From NCBI RefSeq assembly GCF_032854445.1, contig NC_088298.1:5206160-5270159 (forward strand): 64,000 bases of DNA. Direction: 5' to 3'. This document shows positions 44,145 to 54,243 of this stretch, piece by piece (the stretch's first letter is position 1; each line of letters starts with the position of its first letter). This DNA comes from Liolophura sinensis. Its lineage: Eukaryota > Mollusca > Polyplacophora > Chitonida > Chitonidae. The notes under the pieces were generated by a model that did not search any database, was not told the origin of the DNA, and saw only the letters and a program-made list of their open reading frames with translations. Both the position numbers and the translations under genes were made by a program.

Positions 44145-44280
44145 AGCAACCTGCGGATGGCCATGGGTTTTCCCCGGGCTCTGCCCTGTTTCCTCACACC
44201 ATAATTCTGGCCGCCGTCGTTTAAGTGAAATATTCTTGAGTACAGCGTAAAACATCAATCAAATAAATAAACAGATAAAT
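44145..44280 (+). mobile_element. SINE-A, 5'-truncated, inverted relative to the previous copy
   Basis: Starts AGCAACCTGCGGATGGCCAT; ends ATCAATCAAATAAATAAAC. Only about 50 bases separate it from the oppositely oriented copy. Confidence 0.87.
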
Positions 44281-44640
44281 CATACACCTGCGCTAAAAAC
44301 ATCCAAGTAATGCCCAAATCGGAATAATGTGACTGTCACGGTTGTTATACAAAACATATATTAACAATCACAGGTGCTTATGTCATATTTTTACTTATAC
44401 ATCTATGCTATATTTATTAAATGATCAATTTGGTTGAACCAGCGGGGCGGTTCACAATACATATACCGCGACGAAGTTATGTTTATTTCTAGACCAGTAA
44501 TATATTGCAATTAATATCACTGCATTTTTTTTACCTAATTCTGCTTTAGCCATGTTGGTAGGGGTGGGGGTCGGGCGTGTAATTCGTTACTATTTAAGCA
44601 TTTACATAAACAGTTTGTATTAAGCCCTGACTGAGTTAAA

Positions 44641-44770
44641 TTGACACGAGGGCGTATTTCACCGGTTATGTGCGACCATTTGCCAGCTATCACACTGTCG
44701 CCACTGCTCTGGTTTTACTCCCCTGCAGTAGTCTTTATATCATACAGTGTACAGATGCCTGACATGACCC
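44641..44770 (+). repeat. Repeat family B fragment
   Basis: GCGTATTTCACCGGTTATGT, GACCATTTGCCAGCTATCAC, CTGTCGCCACTGCTCTGGTT: one of the clearest family-B copies. Confidence 0.7.
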
Positions 44771-44979
44771 CCACCCCACCCCACCCCCAAGGTGCACAGC
44801 CAAGCAATAAAAGCAGAAAGAGAAGCCGGAGCCATGGATGAAGCTACCACATAATCGTCGCGTTCTGGTTTTATCGCCGTTCTTCTTGGTTAGCTACGGG
44901 AGAAACCTTTATAGTACAATCGGATTGTATCTGTCGTAAAGTTTGTGCTGAAATTCCCGCTAAAAAGATTTCGTTTCTT

Positions 44980-45107
44980 TGACTTCAGTTTCGGCCACTC
45001 AAGTTAGCCTGCAAGAACATGCAGCCATGGTGGGAAGAAGCCAAACAGCAACGTGACGTCATCGATCTGACGTCAGTGGTGTGACCTCGTGTAGAGGGGT
45101 GACGTCA
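44980..45107 (+). promoter_or_regulatory. Triple-CRE candidate promoter
   Basis: Three perfect CRE palindromes TGACGTCA lie at 45054-45061, 45068-45075 and 45100-45107, i.e. three in 54 bases. TGACGTCA is the established CREB/ATF site. The block is repeat-free and is followed within 65 bases by a good splice donor, the arrangement of a CREB-type promoter with a short first exon. The transcription start is not determined. Confidence 0.45.
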
Positions 45108-45170
45108 GAAAAGTAGGCTGATTTGCTTAGCGGCTTAGGATTTCCCGGCAACGTCTCGGTTGAAGAAACG
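45108..45170 (+). other. Candidate non-coding first exon ending at a strong donor
   Basis: AAACG|GTAAGTT at 45170/45171 matches the donor consensus from +1 to +6. Between the last CRE and the donor there is no ATG, as expected for a 5' untranslated exon. Start position is a guess. A plausible next exon is at 47043-47088. Confidence 0.33.
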
Positions 45171-45744
45171 GTAAGTTAAATGGAGATGCTCTACATAAGT
45201 TTATACAACTTCTTGCCCTATAACACTATACCATATCGATCGCTGCTTTTGTTTGAAACTCTCCGCCGATGTTTTCTCTCTCTCCTAATTTGCCAATTAT
45301 TGTCTGTTCGGGAAAAAAATTTGCCTCTTTTCTTCCGCGCGACTGGAAAAAGCGAATAGCGGACTTTGGCTTCAAATTAGGGTTTCTAGCCTGGTTTCTG
45401 TTGTACTTGACTATACAGTCGGATTAAGCTGTATAGGCCTCCCTCGGGGTACTACCCACAGGGCGTCTTCTGTCCAGTGGACGCAGGACTGCGATGCTAC
45501 AATTAACGGTGTCTCAATGCCCATCAGTGATATTAACGCGGTGGCGTGAAATGATCCTCTTTTGCTGAGAGTTACACTTTATTTTTTATCTGGTCATATA
45601 TGGATCACGTCGAAAATTGAATTGCTTTGCTCTCTAGCATTTGTGCGACAATTGCAGGTCAAATCGTCTTAATATGGGATATAAACAATCAATAAACACC
45701 CCCATAAAAGCAAATAATCCGACTAAGTCGCGGACCGAATCTAA
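45171..45744. other. Unique stretch, possible first intron
   Basis: No repeat or coding signal recognised. Confidence 0.4.
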
Positions 45745-45870
45745 TCAAATAACTTTATATTACTGCGCGCGCATGCTGTGACACTGTTGCCAAGGTCGCA
45801 CGTGCGTGCAAACACTGGACGTCGCTATAAGAAACTGACCGACGCCGCCAGGGGGCGTTTTGTCAGCCAT
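45745..45870. promoter_or_regulatory. CTCF-type motif with E-box and NRF1-like motifs
   Basis: CCGCCAGGGGGCG at 45845-45857 is a close match to the conserved bilaterian CTCF core. Upstream are GCACGTGC (45798-45805, a palindromic E box) and TGCGCGCGCATGC (about 45764-45776, NRF1-like). Insulator or promoter-proximal function is inference. Confidence 0.4.
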
Positions 45871-46534
45871 AATCAGACTGATGCCGACTGAATAGTGGAA
45901 AGTCAATTAGGATAAAAATAAAATAATAAAAAAAAACGACAAAATTCCTTTGAAAGAGAAAAGCCATTGTTGGCTCAGCTTTTAGTCTGGACCATCTGAT
46001 AAACGGATAACACAGAATACAACACGCCATTGAAGCGGTCTGTGGATGGGTCGGCTTTGTTTGAGACTTGCACGACAGTGTGTCATGACAAACTCGAGAA
46101 TACATCAGCAGGTTGGGGTTTGTCCACCGCGGGGCGATCTACAGTCGACCTAGAACCGCATGCAATGGCAGCGCGGTGGGTTCATTTTGACACATTCTCT
46201 CACAGTATATTTAACTATGCTATACGGGACATTCATAGAACTGATGTCAAAACAGGACAAAGACGATTACATAATATATTCACGTATACCTTTTGCCTTT
46301 GTCGACTTTTTGTTAAGGAAAGAGACAAGCTTACAATACCGAAAGCCGGAGTGTGATGTATATCTATATTGGTAGGCTGCCTCTGTCCGAAACTTAATGC
46401 AGGGGCCATGTTGGCTCGCATACAAAGTTTCAGTAGAATAACCTACAGTACGCAGTATAATTAATTTTACAAACTGTCAGTAAATTCTACTGCAAATTAA
46501 ACTTGTTTAATTGACACATCTTTGTCTTCTATAG
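45871..46534. other. Unique non-coding stretch
   Basis: Overlapping frames on both strands (46030-46356, 46160-46375, 46233-46421) show no family features. Confidence 0.4.
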
Positions 46535-46778
46535 TGGAAACAGCTTTGTATTATATTATGTAAACAACTTTGTATTATATAGTGTAAACAGGTTTGTGTT
46601 ATATAGTGCAAACAGCTTTGTGTTATAGTGCAAACAGGTTTGTGTTATATTGTGTGAACAGCTTTGTGTTATATAGTGCAAACACCTTTACGTTATAGTG
46701 TAAACAGCTTTGTGTTATGTTGTGTAAACAGCTTTGTGTTATATTGTGTAAACAGCTTTGTGTTACATAGTATAAACC
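46535..46778 (+). repeat. About 24-bp minisatellite, roughly 10 units
   Basis: Unit TGTGTAAACAGCTTTGTGTT followed by ATAT. Units vary in length (20-26) and sequence (AAACAGG, AAACACC). Confidence 0.92.
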
Positions 46779-47042
46779 TTGCTTAAGTGTGACACGTTTA
46801 GACGTTCACAACGGCAATCTATAAAATCTTCACAAAATTACATAGCAACTTTTGCTTTTGTTTATAAAACTCTGACTTTTAACACACAGGCAAATAAATC
46901 TTTATGTAGATTTGCGTCGACGGATCTTTGTGAGCTCGGGTTACCTGGATGTTCGCATTGTGTGTATTAATTATTAAACTAAAAAATAATAAAGGAAAAA
47001 ACGTAATGAAGGGCTAACATCTGGGATACATGATCTTATAGC

Positions 47043-47088
47043 ATGCCTGCTGAACGTCCGGCCTCCCGCGGCCCGAAAAGGCCCTCAG
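47043..47088 (+). CDS. Candidate start-codon exon, MPAERPASRGPKRPS (unrecognised)
   Basis: AGC-ATG (purine at -3) opens a GC-rich frame of 15 codons plus one base, ending at the donor CTCAG|GTAAATA (47088/47089). The 46 bases are far more GC-rich than their surroundings and read as a basic, Pro/Arg-rich N terminus. An in-frame TGA lies just upstream of the ATG, fixing the start. The acceptor could be TTATAG at 47041 or ACACACAG at about 46889. It lies 1.9 kb downstream of the CRE exon on the same strand. The downstream exon needed is not identified. Confidence 0.3.
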
Positions 47089-47799
47089 GTAAATAATTAC
47101 CTGTTTGCAATTAGCCGTTTGGATCTTTTGTATAACATATGTCAAGGGCACTCGTCACAGAGCAGTTCTTTATCGTTACGTCTCATAATTCCGGATCTGG
47201 GTCAGACCTTTGTGATAACGTCACGCGGAGCGCGTGGGGCGGACTCGATTGTACATCCGGTTCATCCATTATTACGAGGAGAGATTTCAAATCTCCAGCA
47301 CTACAGTGAAGTCTGTCTGTGAGGCGTCGCGATGTCTGATGTGTGTACAAAGCATGTGGGCAGAGATCCCGGGGGACGTCAAAACGCCAGGTATACAGAT
47401 CGGAGTCATGATTTTGATCAATCTCGCACGCACGTTTCTGGCCACCACGATACATTGTTGCTGTGTGCTTTTTTTTTTTTTTTTTTTGGTCAAATCACTT
47501 TTTTTTGTTCATTTGTAATTAGAAGGTATAACTCTTACAGATGACGGCTTCTGTCACCTTGGTGACACGTGCTCTGTGCTCGGACATGCGCGACCATGTC
47601 CGTGTGAGCGATTTCCCACTATAGACACAATTGTACACATATATTCTGCCATTTTATACTGAGCGATTTGATCAGTGGTTATGAACGCTGTGTAACGTAT
47701 AGCCCTCATTATGTACAAAATAAATCTGAAAGATACTTTTTTCTACACTTCTGAATTTCAATAACCCTTTCCAATAAACACATGTTGACCTTTTACCAG

Positions 47800-47801
<2 letters not shown>
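47089..47801. other. Unique stretch with a T run
   Basis: T run at 47470-47487. Open frames on both strands (47119-47544) overlap one another and none stands out. Confidence 0.4.

Positions 47802-47893
<92 letters not shown>
47802..47893. repeat. (AT)n microsatellite, about 90 bp
   Basis: Uninterrupted TA/AT run. Confidence 0.97.
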
Positions 47894-47894
<1 letters not shown>

Positions 47895-47924
47895 TGGACT
47901 ATTCAGTCTGAAATAAAGAACTAT

Positions 47925-48185
47925 TATTGTTGGTATAATTGGTATAACCAATATATTATTGGTATACCATTGGTATAACCATTAATTTTCCGCTAGCTTG
48001 TAACCGAAAGTTCTTTTATTTGTTACCATTAATTGTTCTATCATATGTAACCAATATAGACAATAATGTATATACATTAATGTCCCGCCCGTAGCCATTA
48101 TAGCTGACCTTTTCTAATTGTTGTTACGATTTGTAACCAATATATAGGTTACCATTTTTAGCCAATATATAATATCTCCATTTGT
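47925..48185. repeat. Degenerate palindrome-rich AT segment
   Basis: TTGGTATAACCAA-type words recur (ATTGGTATAACCAATATA, ATTGGTATACCATTGG, TGTAACCAATATAG, TTGTAACCAATATATAGG, TAGCCAATATATAATA). Many are self-complementary. Possibly an old tandem array or a fold-back element. Confidence 0.5.
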
Positions 48186-48331
48186 TTATAACTGGCCCGT
48201 GTTTTTATATATCAAAAGTTAATTTCATTTTTTTCTATTCAACCGTTATTTTCTTACAAAATTATCTCCAAAGCAGTAAAAACAGGTGTTTATATATATG
48301 ACTCCCAAACGTGATTTAAGATTATAGCACA

Positions 48332-48832
48332 GACATACACCTCAAATTAAACATTTCCACAAGTTTACCTATATGAATATTAGGAAACCAAGATTTTAAA
48401 TCTGATTAGCACTAGCCGTGCATTTATCAGTTTATTTATTTATTTTATTGATATTATTGTCCCGGGTGTATTTAGCAGCCTTGGATATCTGTAATTGCTT
48501 TTACTGGCATATATAAATTCGGTAATTAATCGCAAATAACAAATCGAATTTTTCTCTTTTTTTCCCTCTTTTTTTCTTGCTTCACATTTATGATGCAGAA
48601 GGAAGAAAGTTTCGGATATGCATGTATAATCTAAAGTGCATACGACCGATGGATCAATGGCCCTGATTAAAATTTAAATACACCTGAAATTAAACATTTT
48701 CACAAAAATAGCACAACAAGTTTACATACATGCATGTAAGGAAACCAAGATTTTAAATCTCATTAGCACTAGCCATGCATTTTTCTGTTTTTTTATTTAT
48801 GCATTCACTTATTTTATTGATGTTATTGTTGG
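48332..48832 (+). repeat. Direct duplication, units 48332-48465 and 48676-48832
   Basis: Both units run through AATTAAACATTTYCACAA, ACAAGTTTAC, GGAAACCAAGATTTTAAATC, T(G/C)ATTAGCACTAGCC and TATTTTATTGATRTTATTGT. The offset is about 345 bases; small insertions distinguish the copies. Confidence 0.8.
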
Positions 48833-48946
48833 AGGAAAGCGATCCGAACCTATGTCAAACCTCTGCGTCTTTCCAGGTGTCGGACAAAAATTCTCATGTA
48901 AAGCTATAAGATGTATTTCTGGAAGATGTGATGATATCGGATGGAA

Positions 48947-48967
48947 TTTATTTATTTACTTATTTAC

Positions 48968-49002
<35 letters not shown>

Positions 49003-49018
49003 TTTGTTTATTTATTTG
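48947..49018. repeat. (ATTT)n microsatellite
   Basis: About 70 bases of TTTA units with two TTAC variants near the start. Confidence 0.95.
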
Positions 49019-49117
49019 ACTAGTGTTGAATGAAATAATAAAATGTGGAGTGCATACGAATTACTACTATTTAAGGATTAATATAAAACATAAAATCCGG
49101 CCTTAAGTAAATTGATA

Positions 49118-49225
49118 GGAAGCCGTATTTCACCGGTGACCAATTGCCGACTATCACACTGTCGTCGCTGTTCTGGGTTAACATACTTTATCTGCTGTAG
49201 TTTTTATATCAGAAAATTAGACAAT
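49118..49225 (+). repeat. Repeat family B fragment
   Basis: GCCGTATTTCACCGGTGACC, CCGACTATCACACTGTCGTC, TGCTGTAGTTTTTATATCAG. Confidence 0.65.
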
Positions 49226-49499
49226 TTCCAGATTTTAGAGAATTCTGTGTCAAGAGTATGAAGGGATAATAGTATTAATCACACTACAAAATCCACGAAT
49301 TAAACTATCAGAAATTTCGCACCATATTTAGAATGCGAGAACCACTTTCACCTGGACTATAGAATTAGCGACATGGGACCACCGCTACAACAAGGATGTT
49401 TTATTCGTTTTAGAAACGATTTTGGTTATGAGATATTTGATGCTGATATAATTCGTAATAATCGGCTGCTTCTGTCAAGAACAAAGAATGTCTTTCATG

Positions 49500-49570
49500 T
49501 GAGCATCTTACCAACTACCACACATTATCGTCGCTGTCCTATAGTTTTATTCTCCATACCTTTGTATTAA
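49500..49570 (+). repeat. Repeat family B fragment
   Basis: ACCACACATTATCGTCGCTG, CTATAGTTTTATTCTCC. Confidence 0.5.
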
Positions 49571-49689
49571 ACGCTGAACTCAAATATGGTAGGCCAGGCT
49601 GCATTGTGTTAATGTAGGCCCATACAGGGTGTAGTAAAAGGTTGACGAATTGCAGAACATAATTAATTATGTACAGCTCAGAGATTAAA

Positions 49690-49800
49690 AAAAGAACAGC
49701 GACGACAGAATATACGACCTCTTGTCATTTCGCCTCAGTTAAGGTTTTATTCCGACTATTCATGTAAATGCTTAAATAGTAGCAAATTACATGCTCCTTA
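49690..49800 (-). repeat. Repeat family B fragment
   Basis: AAGAACAGCGACGACAGAAT, AAGGTTTTATTCCGACTATT, TAGTAGCAAATTACATGC: reverse of the other copies. Confidence 0.6.
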
Positions 49801-50008
49801 CACCAAGGTTTCAGTAGAAGTGGGTAAAAAATGCAGTGATGTTGATTACAGTTTATTAGATTTCACTGGTTTAGAATTAGCTGTGTTGTCATCACATTTA
49901 CCGTACAATTATATTAAAACAATTCAAAGGGGTAGGACCCCGGGGATACTCAGCCCGCCAGCATATGTTTCCTGGTTTATGAAGGAATATAATATAATTA
50001 AAGACTGC

Positions 50009-50275
50009 AGCGTAGAGAATAAAACCAGAGCAGCGACGACAGTGTGATAGACGTACAGCATGGAGAGTAAAACTAGAGCAGTGACAACAGTATGATACGT
50101 GTACAGCATAGAGAGTAAAACCAGAGCAGTGACGACAGTGTGATAGACGTACAGCATCGAGAATAAAACCAGAGCAGTGACGACAGTGTGATAGACGTAC
50201 AGCATCGAGAATAAAACCAGAGCAGTGACGACAGTGTGATAGCTGGCAAATGGTCACACGTCAGATAGACCAAGG
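50009..50275 (-). repeat. Family B copy expanded into a 48-bp tandem array (5 units)
   Basis: Units start at 50009, 50057, 50105, 50153 and 50201, each AGCATNGAGARTAAAACCAG followed by AGCAGTGACGACAGTGTGAT and AGACGTAC. The last unit runs into the normal family-B end (GCTGGCAAATGGTCACACG). As 48 is a multiple of 3, stop-free frames persist through the array and create spurious minus-strand ORFs with 16-residue repeats. Confidence 0.9.
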
Positions 50276-51323
50276 GTATCTTTTAGGAGCTGCATGCAAC
50301 AGGTCGTCTTGCATGGTGAAATACACCGATCTCACCCAGGAAAGCCAATCTGTAAGACGAATTCAAATTAGACTTCTCCAGCCCCTGTATGCAGGACTAT
50401 AAGTCGGGTTTAGAGGCACGTTCCCGCCAGTACTCGGCTGACTCCGTAACTTTGTCATCTGGCTCAGATGGCACGCGCCAAATGAGCTTTTTGTGTGTAT
50501 CCTAAAACCAGGATCGAGATCCTGCAGGCGGAAAATAGGATTACTTTAAAGAAAATGGAAACGGAGCGTAAATCGCTGGAAGATGTGTCTCCATGGAAGA
50601 AACATCAAAACTGGCCATAATGGAAAGCGATGTGTGGCACAGACAAGGCGGTTAGAGAAAAGAGGACTGCAATTTGCAAGAATACATGATCCACTTAAAA
50701 CTTGCTACTCCACTTTTCAAGATGGCGCTTTTGCGTAACCTCTAGATTTAAGTGCGCGCAGATAGTTTTCTTCTGTAGTTGTATGTTTTTTTTTTATATC
50801 GCGTTTGTTAGAACTCTGCAAAAAAGGTATCACTATAATTTTCCGTGGTTTTAAGTAGACATTTCTGCGGCTTGAAATTATTTCGTGAAAATGCCCTCCT
50901 TTAAAATTATAGAAAGACGAGCTTCAAAGCGGATGGGATTTTCCCACAAACAGCACAAACGCTCGTGCGGCCTTGTTCAGAAATTGCATAATGGCGAGGT
51001 CTTAGGAAGTGGGCGGCTTTTGAAGCAGAATCTGGGCGCAGCAAAAAAGGAGTGAAAAGGGGAAATGACGAGGAGTTAGCCGAAGATGGCTTCCAATTTG
51101 TTGGCCCCTTTTTTCCTGGGCGCACACTTAAGATGGAGTCTTTCCTTTGTAGGGCCTTGCTAACCGCCCGAGGCCACGTCTTTTCTCGCGTGACTCACGT
51201 TCGTACGGGCCTATCTAACAGATTGCCCCGACGGAAGACTTGCCACAGCGAAAATGACGTAGTGTATCTCCAATTTAGCGTTTCCCGCCAGGTATTTTAG
51301 CTTCAAAATTAACTCGTCTACAG
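50276..51323. other. Unique non-coding stretch, CpG-moderate at 50.9-51.3 kb
   Basis: No recognised repeat. Open frames at 50907-51125 (minus) and 51052-51300 (plus) overlap and lack family features. Confidence 0.4.
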
Positions 51324-51449
51324 CTGGGAAAATGACATTATCAGGATATAATATGAAGGTCGCTTTTCGTACGGTCGACTGGATCCTTCCGTGGATGGTT
51401 TTCCTAAAAGGCTGCCTGCTACATGGCATCGTATTAACGCAAGGCTTTG
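51324..51449 (+). CDS. Candidate first coding exon with signal-peptide-like N terminus
   Basis: Acceptor CTCGTCTACAG precedes 51324. An ATG at 51332 (second ATG 21 bases on) starts a frame with a basic N-region and then WILPWMVFLKGCLLHGIVL, a hydrophobic core, at about residues 17-35. The donor-like TTTG|GTAAATG at 51449/51450 follows the hydrophobic core, a common exon boundary for secreted proteins. The frame stays open to 51712 (126 codons), and an opposing frame overlaps it (51458-51868), so chance is possible. Protein not recognised. Confidence 0.2.
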
Positions 51450-51920
51450 GTAAATGTTTAAACTGGACGGAGAGAAAAGCATTGGTACAGGGACCGTTTC
51501 ACAAGACAAAGCTGATGTGTGAGTTCAACCGTTATAAGGTTGTCGTCGCCTCCAGCATCTCGTCTTATTTCCACAACTGTTATACGTCTAGAATCTCGCG
51601 AAACCGCAAGAGTTATCACCGTGAAACATTGCTCATGAAATATTATAAAACCCAACCGCACCACTCTGGTCGAATTAACTTGGAACAGATGACATTTGTG
51701 AAATGTTCCTGACGAATTCAAAGCGAAACTTTCAAATTGTCTTCGACTGTATTGCCAGCGCGTAGGCCTGTACTTGAAGCTGCATGTGGCTATATATACA
51801 TGCGTGTATACATTCCTTGTGACGGCGATCGACACGCTTGTCATACACTGCTTATTTTTTGAAAGCAAAAGTCTATATATAGTGAAGTATATTTAATTAA
51901 TTATTAATTAAATTAATTCC

Positions 51921-51988
51921 TGTATTTATTTTACTGGTGTTTCAACGCCGTGCTCAAGATTTTCCCCCTTATTTGACGGCAGTCAAGT
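51921..51988 (-). mobile_element. SINE-A 3' fragment
   Basis: TATTTATTTTACTGGTGTTT, CAACGCCGTGCTCAAGATTT, TTGACGGCAGTCAAG. Confidence 0.7.
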
Positions 51989-52109
51989 TCTCTTATTTAT
52001 GGATGGATGAACCTATACCGATCTTTCACTATGTATAGGCCTATGACTGACAAACCTTTCCACTGCCGAGCTTTCACTATAGAAAGGCCTAAAAGTCACA
52101 AACCTTTTG

Positions 52110-52111
<2 letters not shown>

Positions 52112-52178
<67 letters not shown>
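52112..52178. repeat. (AT)n microsatellite
   Basis: About 66 bases of TA/AT; it generates a Tyr-Ile poly-dipeptide open frame that is not a gene. Confidence 0.97.
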
Positions 52179-52179
<1 letters not shown>

Positions 52180-54081
52180 CTGTAATCATAATATACCGTC
52201 GTATAATTAAAATGTATAGTGTATAACAGCATTTTTTTTACAATTTTACAGGTAGTTTTGAGAAAAGAAAAATTGTTGAACTAACAGTGTTAATTTCTCT
52301 CTGTTGCAAGTTTTCACATTGTGTTTGATTCTCTGAATTTTTTAAAGCCATTCTTTATAATTGGAATGATACCGTCACTGCAAAATGTTATGACTTCACT
52401 TACTTTTCGTGACAAAAACCGTGACCATGTCAGATTGTCAATATGTTAATTATACATGCCTACAAAATTATTTACTAAAATTATTAAGAGCCATATTTGC
52501 TGTATTTTTTAAATACATTACGCCACGATGCTCATTGCTAAAATTTGTTACATAGAGCAATGATGTTGCCAAAGCTATAGTGAGCAAAAACAAGTACACA
52601 GATAAACGCAGGGAAGGTTTCATGGTTCACAGGCAAACTTTATATGTAAGGAATCACCTTCGTGATAGAATAAATATATACAGATGCAAATTTATCATCT
52701 GATAAATGGCGTCACGATATGTTTATATGTATATTATAAGGCTACACTGCAACAACAACGTCTATATGTAACGGTATATAACAGAGACATCGGACGTTTG
52801 CGGCAAAATACAAATGGTCTGAATGTTGAAGGCCCTGTGTATATGTTTTTGTTGGATAGGATTTTGAGAAGATCTTGCATTATGTGAAAGCAGAATACAA
52901 CAGATCAGAAATACAACTGTTTTTGTCGTTAGCCATTCGTGATACAGAGGCACCTTCATAAAATTTCGTACGTCAGATTTCTCGTAAAAACACGTTTCAG
53001 TCATAGCGTCATATATGGAGATGTGACTAATGAGAAAAGCCTATTTGCGGAGAAATGATTTACGAAATTTAAAAAACGCTGAGGCCTTGATTTAAAACGA
53101 AATAATCTATACATAAGCCAGAAAACCAGCTGGATTTTTTTTTATAGATAAGCGCTCAAACCACAAGTGTGTCTTATGCGAACAATACTTAGCATGTTAT
53201 GCGACAAAACCATACATGGGGTTGTATACAATCCCGCGAAAAATCGTCCTGGGTCGTTACAATATGAGACGTGACTTTCGTGTCGCGTCCATGCATACCT
53301 GGCCACGCCTTGCTTATTGTCCGCATTGTATTGCCCTTCATCGTCCACGTGTTCTAACATGATGTACGGTGAAAAACCACATATGTCACCCTTTCTGTTT
53401 CTAAGAAATAAAAAAAAAAAAGAAAAAAAAAAGGGAAACCGCAGTGGAAGCCGAGAAGAAAATGGCATAGCGTGAGGATATAGATGTATGTTGAAATACT
53501 GAACAGGCCTTTCGTGACAAATTCACACGTCTATAAGCATGCGTATTGTCTGACGTGTTGCGTATAAAATATAGTTTTAGGATTATTTAGATTCTGGAAG
53601 GTATACACATGTATAGGCCTACGCTGTAATGTCTATACAGTTTTTGGTTCTATGACATAGCCGGCAATATTCTGCTATTTGTATTGATATGTATAGCGTT
53701 GTTGGAATGCGTGGTGTGTACATGTCTGCATTCACCAATTTCGTCGTCTATAACAGAAAGGTAATATGACAAATGTTATAGCACACCAAATCTGAACTTT
53801 TATTTATGAAAGAAATCAGGATATTTCATTTTGGTGTATAAGTAACATGCCTATAAATTTTTCATTTTCCTGAAAAAAAGACATTTTCGTTTTCATTTTT
53901 AAAATTAAAATAAATCTATTTCAATGTCCCAAAGTTGATTTAAATTCGAAATTGAAGAAACTTAGAAATTATTGAAGAGCGCAGTTCACTGGTATATAAG
54001 GAAAGTTAATTCAGCGGTGCCTTTCTATACTTCGAAAGATAAATGTTATGAATATAATTAAAGACTTACAGCTTAGAGAAC
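52179..54081. other. Unique AT-rich non-coding stretch
   Basis: A-rich run at 53408-53432. Frames of 67-108 codons show no family signal. Confidence 0.45.
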
Positions 54082-54243
54082 ATGCATGAAGACATTAATG
54101 GTATAACCGAAGACATTAATGGTATAACCGAAGACATTAATGGTATAACTGACGACATTAATGGTATAACTGACGACATTAATGGTATAACCGAAGACAT
54201 AAATGGTATAACTGAAGACTTTAACGGTATGAATGCATCATGA
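54082..54243 (+). CDS. Micro-ORF of 53 codons made of seven-residue repeats (EDINGIT)n
   Basis: A 21-base tandem array (54088-54234, seven units of GAAGACATTAATGGTATAACC) is read in frame from ATG at 54082 to TGA at 54241-54243. The product is MH, six (E/D)DINGIT units, EDFNGMN and AS. Purine at -3 of the ATG; an in-frame TAA lies upstream at 54055. Differences between units are synonymous (ACC/ACT, ATT/ATA, AAT/AAC) or conservative (E/D, I/M, I/F). No stop or frameshift has appeared. It may be a non-coding minisatellite whose unit happens to be open, or a real acidic micropeptide. Confidence 0.25.
   Translation: MHEDINGITEDINGITEDINGITDDINGITDDINGITEDINGITEDFNGMNAS
54088..54234 (+). repeat. 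21-bp minisatellite, 7 units
   Basis: Unit GAAGACATTAATGGTATAAC plus C/T. The sequence just upstream (ATTAAAGACTTACAGCTTAG) resembles the flank of the 48-bp array at 49996-50016. Confidence 0.95.

Noticed and set aside
49898-50273. Three overlapping minus-strand frames of 66-119 codons with 16-residue repeats
   Set aside because: Produced by the 48-bp tandem array, whose length is a multiple of 3 and whose unit lacks stops.
52007-52210. 67-codon frame with a Tyr-Ile dipeptide run
   Set aside because: Translation of an (AT)n microsatellite.
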